A stretch of 64,000 nucleotides of DNA, from contig NZ_VOAY01000001.1 in assembly GCF_008369125.1 (NCBI RefSeq), positions 1,426,001-1,490,000 of the forward strand. The letters run 5' to 3'. Made by a program: the position numbers and the translations under genes. Positions 27,962 to 36,704 of the stretch are shown here, piece after piece. Numbering within the stretch: the stretch's first letter is position 1; each line of letters begins with the position of its first letter. The stretch is from Allopusillimonas sp008369125 (GTDB taxonomy: Bacteria; Pseudomonadota; Gammaproteobacteria; Burkholderiales; Burkholderiaceae_B). A model generated the notes under the pieces. It was given only the letters and a program-made list of their open reading frames with translations, ran no database searches and was not told the origin of the DNA.

Positions 27962-29152
27962 ATGAAACACGTTGTTTTGCGCGCTACACCCTGGTGTCTG
28001 GCGCTACTGTTGACGGCCTGCGGCGAAAGCAAGAGCGAGGCACCGGCACCCCCACCACCGCTGGTTGGCGTGGTGACTGCGCAGGCGGAGAACGTGCCAC
28101 TCGTTAAAAATTTGGTCGGCCGTCTGTCGGCGTTTCGCAGCGCCGACGTGAATGCCCGGGTTGCAGGCGTATTGCTCAAGCGTGCTTACATTGAAGGCAG
28201 TGAAGTGAAGAAGGGGCAGCTGCTGTTCGAAATTGATCCGGCGCCCCTGAAAGTTGCGCTGGCCAGCGTTACGGCGCAACAGGCCAAAGATCAGGCGAGC
28301 CTCGATCAGGCGCGAGTAGACCTCGCACGCTATCAAAAGCTGAATCAGCAAAAAGCGATTGCCGAGCAAATTTACGCCAACCAGAAGTTCCTGGTGCGGC
28401 AAGATGAAGCGACCGTTCAGACCGACCAAGCGTACGTGCAAACAGCGCGTATCAATCTGGGTTACGCCTATGTCACATCGCCCATAGATGGTCGTGCCGG
28501 CCAACAGCAGGTTACCGAGGGGGCGCTGGTGGGTCAGGGTTCGGCGACCTTGCTTACGACGGTGAGCCAACTGGATCCGCTGTACGTCAACTTTACGATC
28601 GGCGCGAATGATCTGAACGCGTTGCAGACGGCGGCTGAACATGGAGACATTCAGCTGACTGAATCTAGCAAGACCACGGTCAAGGTCACGCTGCCCGACA
28701 GCACGCCCTACCCTGAGCTCGGTACCGTGGATTTCTCGGCACCCACGGTCGATCCCTCTACCGGATCAGTCACCTTGCGTGCGCTGTTACCTAACTCAAA
28801 ATTCAAACTACTTCCGGGCATGTATGTCAATCTGCAGTTGGCGCTAGGTCAACGCCATGACGCGTTTCTCATTCCGCAAGCTGCGGTGCAGCGCGACATC
28901 ACAGGCCCTTATGTGCTGGTGGTGGATAAGAGCGGCAAGGTCTCACACCGCAACGTGACTACGAATGACACACAGGGCGTTAACTGGGTCATCACATCTG
29001 GCCTGGATATGGGGGATCAGGTGATTGTTTCGGGGGTGCAGGTGGTGCAGATTGGTGCACAAGCCCGGACGGAGCCGTGGCAGCCAGAGGCATCGACTGC
29101 TACGACAGCGGACGCTGCCTCGGCACCCTCTAAAACCGCTGGCGACCAGTAA
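27962..29152 (+). CDS. RND efflux periplasmic adaptor lipoprotein (AcrA/MexA-like)
   Basis: The membrane-fusion subunit of a tripartite drug-efflux pump, linking the inner-membrane RND transporter to an outer-membrane channel. The signal peptide ends in the lipobox LLTAC (Cys20), so it should be lipid-anchored in the periplasm. Visible parts are the barrel-sandwich halves (RVAGVLLKRAYIEGSEVKKG and INLGYAYVTSPIDGRAGQQQ), a helical hairpin between them, the beta-barrel (PTVDPSTGSVTLRALLPN) and the proximal domain. The length of 396 is standard. It lies 12 bp upstream of the RND gene. Confidence 0.96.
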   Translation: MKHVVLRATPWCLALLLTACGESKSEAPAPPPPLVGVVTAQAENVPLVKNLVGRLSAFRSADVNARVAGVLLKRAYIEGSEVKKGQLLFEIDPAPLKVALASVTAQQAKDQASLDQARVDLARYQKLNQQKAIAEQIYANQKFLVRQDEATVQTDQAYVQTARINLGYAYVTSPIDGRAGQQQVTEGALVGQGSATLLTTVSQLDPLYVNFTIGANDLNALQTAAEHGDIQLTESSKTTVKVTLPDSTPYPELGTVDFSAPTVDPSTGSVTLRALLPNSKFKLLPGMYVNLQLALGQRHDAFLIPQAAVQRDITGPYVLVVDKSGKVSHRNVTTNDTQGVNWVITSGLDMGDQVIVSGVQVVQIGAQARTEPWQPEASTATTADAASAPSKTAGDQ

Positions 29153-29164
29153 TGGAATTTTGAC

Positions 29165-32100
29165 ATGTCGAATTTCTTTATTGATCGGCCCATTTTTGCT
29201 TGGGTGATTGCCATCCTGATCACGCTGGGCGGTGTGCTGGCGATCAACAATCTCGGCGTACAGTCGTACCCCAATATTGCGCCACCGCAGGTTTCGGTCG
29301 TCGCTCACTACCCTGGTGCCAGTTCCAGCACCGCCGAAGGTTCAGTGACTGAGGTGATTGAGCAGCAACTTACCGGCATTGACAACCTGCTGTACTTTAA
29401 TTCGTCGACAAGCTCCAACGGCCGTGTGGCGATCACGCTAACCTTTAAACCTGGCACCAATCCCGACATCGCTGCAGTACAAACGCAGAATCAGGTCTCG
29501 CGGGCTGAGCCGCTGTTACCTCCGGAGGTGCTTGCACAGGGTATTGTTGTCGCCAAGACCAACCCAGACACGTTGATGGCCATCGGCTTACGCTCGGATA
29601 ACCCCGCCATCGGCCGGGACCGCCTGAACGACATCGTCGCCTCGCAGGTGCTGAACCCAATTTCACGCGTACCCGGCGTGGGGACGGCGAATCAGTTCGG
29701 TGCCGAATATGCCATGCGGATCTGGTTGAACCCAGAGAAAATGCACGGTTATGGCCTGTCGGCGACCAACATAATCAACGCGCTGCAAGCGCAGAATATT
29801 CAGGTGGCAGCCGGAACATTGGGCGCAGACCCGGCCGTCAAGGGCTGGGGCTTTACCTCCAACGTGGCCGGTGAGGGCCTGTTTTCAACGCCAGAGCAGT
29901 TTCTCGACACCATTTTGCGTGCCAACTCCGATGGCACGGTGGTCAAGCTCGGGGACATCGCAACAGCAGACTTTGGGCCCCGAAGCTACGGCTTCGACAC
30001 CATTTACGACGGTAAGCCGATCGGTGCCTTTGCGATCCAGACCTTGCCTGGTGCCAACGGCCTGGCCGTTGCCAAGGCCGTGCGCGCAGAGATGGTGAAG
30101 CTGCAGGCGGGCTTCCCCGAAGGGGTGAGCTGGTTTGTTCCTTACGACACGACAACCTTTATCAAAATTTCTATCCAGGACGTACTAACGACACTGGCCG
30201 AGGCCCTGGTGCTGGTGTTTCTGGTGATGCTGCTTTTTCTGCAAAACTTTCGCGCCACCATCATCCCCGCCATTGTGATCCCTGTCGCACTGCTGGGGGC
30301 TTTTATTGGCATGGATGCGCTGGGGTTCACCGTCAACCAGCTTAGTTTGTTCGGCATGGTGATGGCCATTGGCATCGTCGTGGATGATGCCATCGTTGTC
30401 ATCGAGAACATCGAACGCATCATGACCGAGGAGGGTTTATCGCCCAAGGAGGCGGCTCGCAAGGGTATGAAGGAAATCTCGGGCGCTGTGGTTGCCATCA
30501 CCGCCGTGCTGCTGGCGGTGTTTGTGCCTTCGGCGTTGCAGTCGGGTTCAACCGGCATTATCTACCGTCAGTTTGCGCTAACGATCGCGGTGTCGATGTT
30601 CTTCTCGGCGTTTCTCGCGCTGACGTTCACGCCGGCACTATGCGCAAGCTACCTGAAACCGGAGCACGAGCGCAAAAAAAATCTGCTGTATCGTAAATTT
30701 AACGACGTATTCGGCTGGACGCATCGTACCTACATTGGTCATGTGGGCCACGCCGTGCATCATGCTCCACGCTGGATGGTTGTGTTTCTCGTGGTAGTGC
30801 TGGCGGCCGGGTTTCTTTACGTCAAGCTACCGGGTAGTTTCCTGCCGCAAGAAGACCAAGGCTACTTGCTGGCGATGGTGCAATTGCCGCAGGGCGCGAC
30901 CAAGCAGCGCAGCGAAGCCGTGATGGACCAAGTATGGGGCGTGCTGCAAAAGGAACCTGAGGTCGAGCACGTAATGCAAATCATCGGCTTTAGCCCCGTT
31001 GGCTCGGGTGAAAACAACGGCATGGCGTACATGCAGTTGACGGACTGGGGTAAGCGCACGCTTTCTGCGGAGCAGTTGATCCCAAAGCTGAACGCAAAAC
31101 TGCACAAAGAGATTCGCGATGCGTCTATTGTCGTCGTCAACCTGCCCACCGTGCATGGTCTCGGGCAGTTTGGTGGTTTCGACATGTACCTCGAAGATAC
31201 CGGTGGACTCGGACGCACCGCCCTTAATCAAGCGCTCGAGACGGTGCAGAATAAAGCCAAGGAAAACAAGGTGCTGGTCAATGTGCGGCCCAACCAGCTG
31301 CCGCCGACGCCTCAGCTCGATTTCACGATCGATCGCGTGCAGGCCGCCTCGATGGGGCTTTCCGCCACCGACGTCGCCAATGCGGCCAGCCTGATGCTCG
31401 CGCCCACCAATGCTGGCCAGATGTTTGCAGAGGGGCGTGTAAAGTTTGTGATGCTGCAGGCGGCCGCGCCGTATCGTATGGACCGCTCTGCATTCGATGA
31501 TTTCTACACGCCCAGTAGTACGCAGAAGAACGCTGACGGCACGCCGGCGATGATACCGATTTCCAGCGTGATCAAGAGCCACTGGTCGCTTGTATCGCCT
31601 TCTTTGGCGCGTTTTAATGGGAACCCGGCGATCGAGGTGGTGGGCGACGCGGCCCCCGGCTATGCGTCGGGCGAGGCAATGGATGCGATGCAAAGCATCA
31701 TGACGCATGACCTACCGCAGGGCTTTGGCTTCGACTGGACAGGCCAGTCGTTTCAGGAAGTTGCATCGAGCAGCGGTGCGCCCATGCTGATGGCACTGTC
31801 CATCTTGGTGGTGTTTCTGGCGCTTGCTGCCTTGTATGAGAGTTGGTCAGTACCGGTCGCCGTGCTGCTTATCGTGCCACTCGCGCTGCTTGGCACAGTG
31901 CTATTTACGATGGGGCGCGGCCTCTCCAATGACGTGTTCTTCAAGATCGGGCTGGTGACCGTAATCGGCCTGGCGGCCAAGAACGCGATTCTGATCATCG
32001 AGTACGCCGTTGCGGCACGCAAGGAAGGAAAAACCCTGCGTGAATCGGTGCTGACCGCAGCACAGTTGCGCTTTCGGCCTATCCTTATGACCTCGTTCGC

Positions 32101-32314
32101 GTTCATTCTTGGCGTGTTCCCGCTTTTTATTTCCAGCGGCGCTGGCGCTAACGCGCGTCATGCCATCGGTACCGGCGTGATCGGCGGCATGCTGTTTTCC
32201 ACGATTTTCGGGTTACTGCTGATTCCGGTGTTTTACGTGATCGTGCGCCGCATTGTTGGCGACAAACTCGATGGCGCGGGTGTGCAGAAAGAAAGACCGC
32301 CGACGGACACGTGA
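29165..32314 (+). CDS. HAE1-family RND multidrug efflux transporter (AcrB/MexB-like)
   Basis: A 1049-residue inner-membrane proton-driven exporter. It begins MSNFFIDRPIFAWVIAILI and has the duplicated 6+6 helix layout with two large periplasmic loops. In helix 4, GIVVDDAIVVIENIERIM carries the paired Asp residues of the proton relay. The matching segment in helix 10, LVTVIGLAAKNAILIIEYA, carries the essential Lys. Length and motifs are those of hydrophobic/amphiphilic drug pumps. No outer-membrane channel (OprM/TolC-type) gene follows, so it must share one encoded elsewhere. The gene ends just before a regulatory gap, then lemA. Confidence 0.97.
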   Translation: MSNFFIDRPIFAWVIAILITLGGVLAINNLGVQSYPNIAPPQVSVVAHYPGASSSTAEGSVTEVIEQQLTGIDNLLYFNSSTSSNGRVAITLTFKPGTNPDIAAVQTQNQVSRAEPLLPPEVLAQGIVVAKTNPDTLMAIGLRSDNPAIGRDRLNDIVASQVLNPISRVPGVGTANQFGAEYAMRIWLNPEKMHGYGLSATNIINALQAQNIQVAAGTLGADPAVKGWGFTSNVAGEGLFSTPEQFLDTILRANSDGTVVKLGDIATADFGPRSYGFDTIYDGKPIGAFAIQTLPGANGLAVAKAVRAEMVKLQAGFPEGVSWFVPYDTTTFIKISIQDVLTTLAEALVLVFLVMLLFLQNFRATIIPAIVIPVALLGAFIGMDALGFTVNQLSLFGMVMAIGIVVDDAIVVIENIERIMTEEGLSPKEAARKGMKEISGAVVAITAVLLAVFVPSALQSGSTGIIYRQFALTIAVSMFFSAFLALTFTPALCASYLKPEHERKKNLLYRKFNDVFGWTHRTYIGHVGHAVHHAPRWMVVFLVVVLAAGFLYVKLPGSFLPQEDQGYLLAMVQLPQGATKQRSEAVMDQVWGVLQKEPEVEHVMQIIGFSPVGSGENNGMAYMQLTDWGKRTLSAEQLIPKLNAKLHKEIRDASIVVVNLPTVHGLGQFGGFDMYLEDTGGLGRTALNQALETVQNKAKENKVLVNVRPNQLPPTPQLDFTIDRVQAASMGLSATDVANAASLMLAPTNAGQMFAEGRVKFVMLQAAAPYRMDRSAFDDFYTPSSTQKNADGTPAMIPISSVIKSHWSLVSPSLARFNGNPAIEVVGDAAPGYASGEAMDAMQSIMTHDLPQGFGFDWTGQSFQEVASSSGAPMLMALSILVVFLALAALYESWSVPVAVLLIVPLALLGTVLFTMGRGLSNDVFFKIGLVTVIGLAAKNAILIIEYAVAARKEGKTLRESVLTAAQLRFRPILMTSFAFILGVFPLFISSGAGANARHAIGTGVIGGMLFSTIFGLLLIPVFYVIVRRIVGDKLDGAGVQKERPPTDT

Positions 32315-32595
32315 TGTGATTTTTGAAATTTTGCTCGAGCCTGGGTGCCGGGCACTTAGCCTATCGGAACCGTTTTTGTGCGACGTTTTCAGGATGGGGT
32401 TGCCTTCCTGGAAGCAGCGCATCAGGATTATTGTCCGGTAGAGTCGTAGAGTAGTGAAACCCAAGTTTGACCATGTCCTACCTCAACGTATGATAGATTG
32501 GATAGATTGCACCCACGCATGGCACTCAGCGGCTATGACAGCCAGCACGGTTTCATGCCTGCTGATTTCATCTTGCATCAATTTCGGGGAAAAAC

Positions 32596-33192
32596 ATGGG
32601 CATTACCGCAATCATTGTTCTTGTCATACTGGCCATAGTCGTCATCTATTTTATCGGTATCTACAACCGGCTCATCGCTCTGCGAAACCGGTACAAAAAC
32701 AGCTTTGCGCAAATCGAAGTGCAGCTCAAGCGTCGCTACGACCTGATCCCTAACTTGGTGGAAACGGCTAAGGCATATTTAACGCATGAGCGCGAAACGC
32801 TCGAGGCCGTGGTCGCCGCACGCAATACCGCTGCCAAGGGTCTGCAGGCAGCTGCCGCCGACCCTGGCAACGCCACTGCCATGGGGCAGTTGGCCGGTGC
32901 AGAAGGCGCCTTGAACAACGCCATGGGTCGTCTTAACGTGGTAATGGAAGCCTACCCCGACTTGAAGGCTTCGCAAAACATGCAGCAATTATCCGAAGAA
33001 CTCACCAGCACCGAGAACAAGGTGGCCTTTGCCCGCCAGGCATTCAATGACACGGTCATGGCCTACAACACCTACAAGCAAAGCTTCCCGCCGGTTCTGG
33101 TGGCAGGCGCCTTTGGGCACTCAGCTGACGCTGCTTTGCTCGAGTTTGAAGACAGCAAAGAAATTCAAGCGGCGCCAAAGGTCTCGTTTTAA
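32596..33192 (+). CDS. lemA: LemA family membrane protein
   Basis: A 198-residue protein with one N-terminal membrane anchor (about residues 4-24) and a helical bundle outside the membrane. The family signature YNRLIALRNRYKNSFAQIEV, then QLKRRYDLIPNLVETAK, is complete, as is the ARQAFNDTVMAYNTYKQSFP block near residue 150. LemA proteins often pair with M48 peptidases, as here, and the biochemical role is not established. ATG 32596 follows GGGGAA. It lies 11 bp upstream of the peptidase gene. Confidence 0.96.
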   Translation: MGITAIIVLVILAIVVIYFIGIYNRLIALRNRYKNSFAQIEVQLKRRYDLIPNLVETAKAYLTHERETLEAVVAARNTAAKGLQAAAADPGNATAMGQLAGAEGALNNAMGRLNVVMEAYPDLKASQNMQQLSEELTSTENKVAFARQAFNDTVMAYNTYKQSFPPVLVAGAFGHSADAALLEFEDSKEIQAAPKVSF

Positions 33193-33203
33193 ACGAGCCC
33201 GCC

Positions 33204-35186
33204 ATGAATTTTTTTGAACAGCAAGAGCGCGCCAAGCGTAATACCAGCAAGCTGGTTGTGCTGATGTGCCTGGCGGTCATTAGCCTCGTCGCGATTTCGT
33301 CGGTAGCCGTCGCGGCGATTCTGGCTTTACTTGGTCAGCGCGATCCGAACGCCCCCTTCATGCCAGGAAGTTGGTTTGCGCAAACAATTGCCCTGCTCGA
33401 CTGGCACTTGGTCGGCACCATATCGGTGCTGGTCATTGGGGTGGTCGTGGCCGGAAGTCTGTTCAAATACTTGCAGCTACGCGGCGGCGGCAAAGCGGTA
33501 GCTGAATCCCTTAATGGCCGCCCCATCAACCCGGGCACCATCGATCTCGAAGAACGGAAGATTCTTAATGTTGTAGAAGAAATGGCGATTGCATCGGGCA
33601 TCCCTGTTCCACCCGTGTACGTGTTGGAAGATGAAAGCATCAATGCCTTTGCGGCTGGTCACACGCCACAGGATGCGGTTATCGGTGTTACCAGGGGCTG
33701 CATCCGGTTGCTTACCCGCGATGAACTCCAGGGCGTAATCGCCCATGAATTTAGCCACATTTTTCATGGCGACATGAAATTGAACACCAATTTAGTGGCA
33801 ACACTAAACGGCATTCTGCTTCTTGGTCTAGTGGGCTACATTTTGCTGCGCAGCGCGCCGTTCAGACGCAGCAACTCCAAAGACAATTCAGCACTTATCA
33901 TGCTGGCCATCGGCGTGGTGCTGATCGTAGTAGGCTTTGCCGGAACGTTTTTCGGCAACCTGATTAAATCTGCCGTTAGCCGGCAACGCGAGTTTCTGGC
34001 CGACGCGTCATCAGTGCAATTTACCCGCAACCCCGATGGCATCGCCAATGCCCTGAAAAAAATCGGAGGCTATCAGGCAGGATCTAAGATCCACGCTGCA
34101 AACGCGTCTGAGTACAGCCATATGTTCTTTAGTCGCGCTATTGGCGGCGCATTTAGCACTTTTATGGCCACGCACCCGCCCTTAGAACAGCGCATCCGCC
34201 GTGTGCAGCCCGATTGGGACGGCCGCTTCACGTCGCCACAGTTACAGCCCGCCGATGCAGCAATGCCCGACAGTGATCGCTCTCGCGCCGTTCGCGGGGT
34301 GTTGGGCGCAGTAGCCGCCGGTACGCTGGCCGGCGGCCAGTTGCCAGCACACACGACGCCATTGCAGGCCAACGCTTCGCAGGACGCCATTGAGGCCATT
34401 GGCCAGCCCGGCGCCGAGCATTTCGCCTATGCCCAGCAAGCCATCGCAGCGCTTGAACCCGAATTGCGCGCAGCCACCCATGATGCTTACTCTGCACGAG
34501 CCCTAATTTATGGCTTGTTGCTGGACGCATCCGAACCCGTGCGGTCCAGCCAGCTGGCCGCACTGGAGCAGCATGCCGAACCGGATGCGTATCGATATGT
34601 GCTGAAACTATCAGCCAAACTCGCGGCAATGGATCCGCGCTTGCGTCTGCCATTGGTGGCGCTTGCCTTGCCCGCGCTCAAACAGTTATCAAGTACGCAA
34701 TACACCAACTTTAAAAGCTGCCTGGGCCAACTGATTATGGCCGACAAGCAGGTCAGCCTTATGGAGTGGGCGTTATACCGTATTGTGGTTCATAACATAG
34801 AGCCACCACCCCGCAGTCCGAACAAAGCCGCGCTTGGCAACTTGCGCGACGAGTGCCAGGTTTTGTTATCGGCACTTGTACATGCCGGCCATATGGATGA
34901 CAGCGTGGCGCAGGCTGCCTTTGATGCTGCTGCGTCCAGCCTGCCATTCAAAGACTTGACACTGCTGCCACGCGATGCCCTGTCGGCAGCGGCACTGGAA
35001 ACCGCTGTCATCCATTTATGCAACGTTGCACCGTCTGAAAAACGAACGCTGATTCAGGCACTGGCGCGAGCCGTCGAACATGATGGATTTGTCACGGTAA
35101 CGCAGGCGGAGCTGCTGCGAGCCATCGCCGACTCGCTGAACTGTCCACTGCCACCGCTGCTTGCAGACGTGCACGCTATCTTATAG
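33204..35186 (+). CDS. M48 family membrane metalloprotease with helical C-terminal extension
   Basis: An HtpX/Ste24-type zinc peptidase in the inner membrane, probably acting on damaged or misfolded membrane proteins. Two membrane segments (about residues 17-43 and 68-90) precede the zinc site HEFSH at residues 181-185, followed by two more segments (about 197-215 and 225-250). The third ligand is the Glu of SRQREFLADASSVQFTR. The core ends near residue 340. About 320 further residues, Ala-rich and helical, contain a stretch resembling TerB-like domains (MADKQVSLMEWALYRIVVHN). That makes it twice the size of HtpX. It is coupled to lemA upstream and to a methyltransferase downstream. Confidence 0.92.
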   Translation: MNFFEQQERAKRNTSKLVVLMCLAVISLVAISSVAVAAILALLGQRDPNAPFMPGSWFAQTIALLDWHLVGTISVLVIGVVVAGSLFKYLQLRGGGKAVAESLNGRPINPGTIDLEERKILNVVEEMAIASGIPVPPVYVLEDESINAFAAGHTPQDAVIGVTRGCIRLLTRDELQGVIAHEFSHIFHGDMKLNTNLVATLNGILLLGLVGYILLRSAPFRRSNSKDNSALIMLAIGVVLIVVGFAGTFFGNLIKSAVSRQREFLADASSVQFTRNPDGIANALKKIGGYQAGSKIHAANASEYSHMFFSRAIGGAFSTFMATHPPLEQRIRRVQPDWDGRFTSPQLQPADAAMPDSDRSRAVRGVLGAVAAGTLAGGQLPAHTTPLQANASQDAIEAIGQPGAEHFAYAQQAIAALEPELRAATHDAYSARALIYGLLLDASEPVRSSQLAALEQHAEPDAYRYVLKLSAKLAAMDPRLRLPLVALALPALKQLSSTQYTNFKSCLGQLIMADKQVSLMEWALYRIVVHNIEPPPRSPNKAALGNLRDECQVLLSALVHAGHMDDSVAQAAFDAAASSLPFKDLTLLPRDALSAAALETAVIHLCNVAPSEKRTLIQALARAVEHDGFVTVTQAELLRAIADSLNCPLPPLLADVHAIL

Positions 35187-35195
35187 GTATCGCCA

Positions 35196-35948
35196 TTGTT
35201 TAGAGACCTGATTGACGATCTTGACGACTACTCTGTAGAACCGGACATGCTTTTGGATGTGCCCTTCGTGCCCACCGATGAGGCTGTGATCGAGGCCATG
35301 TTGAACCTGGGTGAAGTCGGCCCCGCCGATTTACTTTACGATCTGGGTTCGGGTGATGGCCGTATTTTGGTCGCAGCCGCACGAGATCGCGATACTCGCG
35401 GCATCGGAGTAGAAATTGACCCGCTTCGAATTGCCGACGCGTTCGACTACGCTGCACACACTCGCGTTGAGTATCTCGTTGATTTTGTTGAGGACAGCAT
35501 CTTCACCGCTGACATCAGCGACGCTACGGTAGTAACGCTGTATCTTCTTGATTCCATTAATGTTCAATTACGGCCTCGACTTCTACGAGAGCTGCGCCCC
35601 GGTACCCGCATCATTTCACATGCCTTTGATATGGGCGACTGGAAGGCGGATGAGCGCGTCGAGTTCAGCGGCACCAAGATCTACAAATGGATTGTGCCCG
35701 CTCAAGTTGCCGGCGTATGGGAATGGAATGGGTACGACGGCACGCCGTATCGCGTGGAGCTACAGCAAAAATACCAGGAAGTCACAGGGCGCGCCTGGGT
35801 GGCAGACGCAGTAGCCGAACTGAAAAATGCAACGCTCTGTGGTGCGTCGCTAGAGCTGGCAATCCAGGAAGGCGGCGCAACGTCACCCACCACTTTCACG
35901 CTGAGTTTCGAGAATAACGATTTGCAGTCCATCGTTGAGAATGCGTAA
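35196..35948 (+). CDS. SAM-dependent class I methyltransferase
   Basis: A 250-residue soluble protein. The AdoMet site is clear: LLYDLGSGDGRILVAAARDR (motif I) followed by GVEIDPLRI (the acidic residue binding the ribose), then DATVVTLYLLD in the motif IV position and LRPGTRIISHAFDMGDW later. This spacing resembles small bacterial methyltransferases acting on proteins or small molecules, and the N-terminal region lacks a membrane anchor. The likely start is TTG at 35196, ten bases after the peptidase stop, so it is the third gene of the lemA operon. The substrate is unknown. Confidence 0.85.
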   Translation: MFRDLIDDLDDYSVEPDMLLDVPFVPTDEAVIEAMLNLGEVGPADLLYDLGSGDGRILVAAARDRDTRGIGVEIDPLRIADAFDYAAHTRVEYLVDFVEDSIFTADISDATVVTLYLLDSINVQLRPRLLRELRPGTRIISHAFDMGDWKADERVEFSGTKIYKWIVPAQVAGVWEWNGYDGTPYRVELQQKYQEVTGRAWVADAVAELKNATLCGASLELAIQEGGATSPTTFTLSFENNDLQSIVENA

Positions 35949-35967
35949 GCGGCCTTAAAAGGCCGCT
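35948..35967 (+). terminator. Hairpin at the end of the lemA operon
   Basis: A perfect 9-bp inverted repeat AGCGGCCTT/AAGGCCGCT with a 2-nt loop begins at the stop codon of the methyltransferase gene. There is no T-run, so termination is only plausible; it may act as a 3' stabilising hairpin. Confidence 0.5.
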
Positions 35968-36285
35968 AGAAACAAACCTGAGCCACCGTACTACCAGTGG
36001 TCTAAATAAGACGACAAGCCTCGCCAAAATTAAGCTGTGATCCCGACTATAGCCGAGTTCCAGAAGCCCTGACAGCAAACTGTTGCCAGCGCGCCGTGCT
36101 GGAGGCATGTAAGTAGGCCCTCGCAGAATACGCTCGCAAAAACGGTGATCAAGTCGGACAAAATTTAAATCTTGAATGGATACCCGAAGCGACGTTCCAA
36201 TGCCCCAGACAAATTTCATTTCAAGCCTAAATATTCTGTATACTCGTTTGTCCAAAAAGATTAAAAAAGAAGGGGACGATGAAGC
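35968..36285. promoter_or_regulatory. Upstream region of LodA-type cluster
   Basis: About 320 bp with no supported gene. A long frame on the opposite strand (to 36378) is Leu/Arg/Ser-rich and resembles nothing. The promoter of the downstream cluster should lie near its A+T-rich end (36225-36265), but no specific hexamers are secure. Confidence 0.4.
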
Positions 36286-36573
36286 ATGGAAATGAAGCGT
36301 AGAGATTTCGTTAAAGGGTGCGCAGCGGCCTGCGTTATGCTGCTGCCAGGCGTTACCTACGCTGCAGTTGGCAAACACTCAAACAAGGCATCACCCTCCA
36401 GTGCCGGTATGCACATCGAGAAATCGATCAAGGCGAGCTTTGGCGGTGGCTTCTCGGTAAAGTCTCATCGCCAATCAAACGGGCTGACCCACGCCGACAT
36501 CGAGCATTTTGGTACCCAGTACGCGGTCACTTCTGCAGACTTGCTAGACTGGAAAATCGTGCGCTCCGTTTGA
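36286..36573 (+). CDS. Tat-exported small protein of LodA-type cluster
   Basis: A 95-residue protein whose N-terminus MEMKRRDFVKGCAAACVMLL is a textbook twin-arginine signal (RRDFVKG plus a hydrophobic stretch ending near TYA). The mature part is about 65 residues, with no cofactor motif visible. Tat export implies folding, or carriage of a partner, in the cytoplasm. The start is ATG 36286 or 36292; AGGGG precedes both. It lies 131 bp before the LodA-like gene and on the same strand. LodA-like enzymes often lack their own signal peptide, so this could be a piggy-back export partner, which is an inference. Confidence 0.72.
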   Translation: MEMKRRDFVKGCAAACVMLLPGVTYAAVGKHSNKASPSSAGMHIEKSIKASFGGGFSVKSHRQSNGLTHADIEHFGTQYAVTSADLLDWKIVRSV

Positions 36574-36704
36574 GCGAGCTACGCACTGCATCGTCATTTC
36601 CCATCAGCTTGCCGCTATCCGGGGATAAAAACCTCTGGCTATCCTTCGGTGAGCCGCTCTTTTCGCATCAATTTAACAAGAACAATTCACAGAGGAGATA
36701 AGCC

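Noticed and set aside
35896..36378. 160-codon minus-strand frame overlapping the Tat protein gene
   Set aside because: It overlaps two better-supported genes, is Arg/Leu/Ser-rich, and has no signal or domain.
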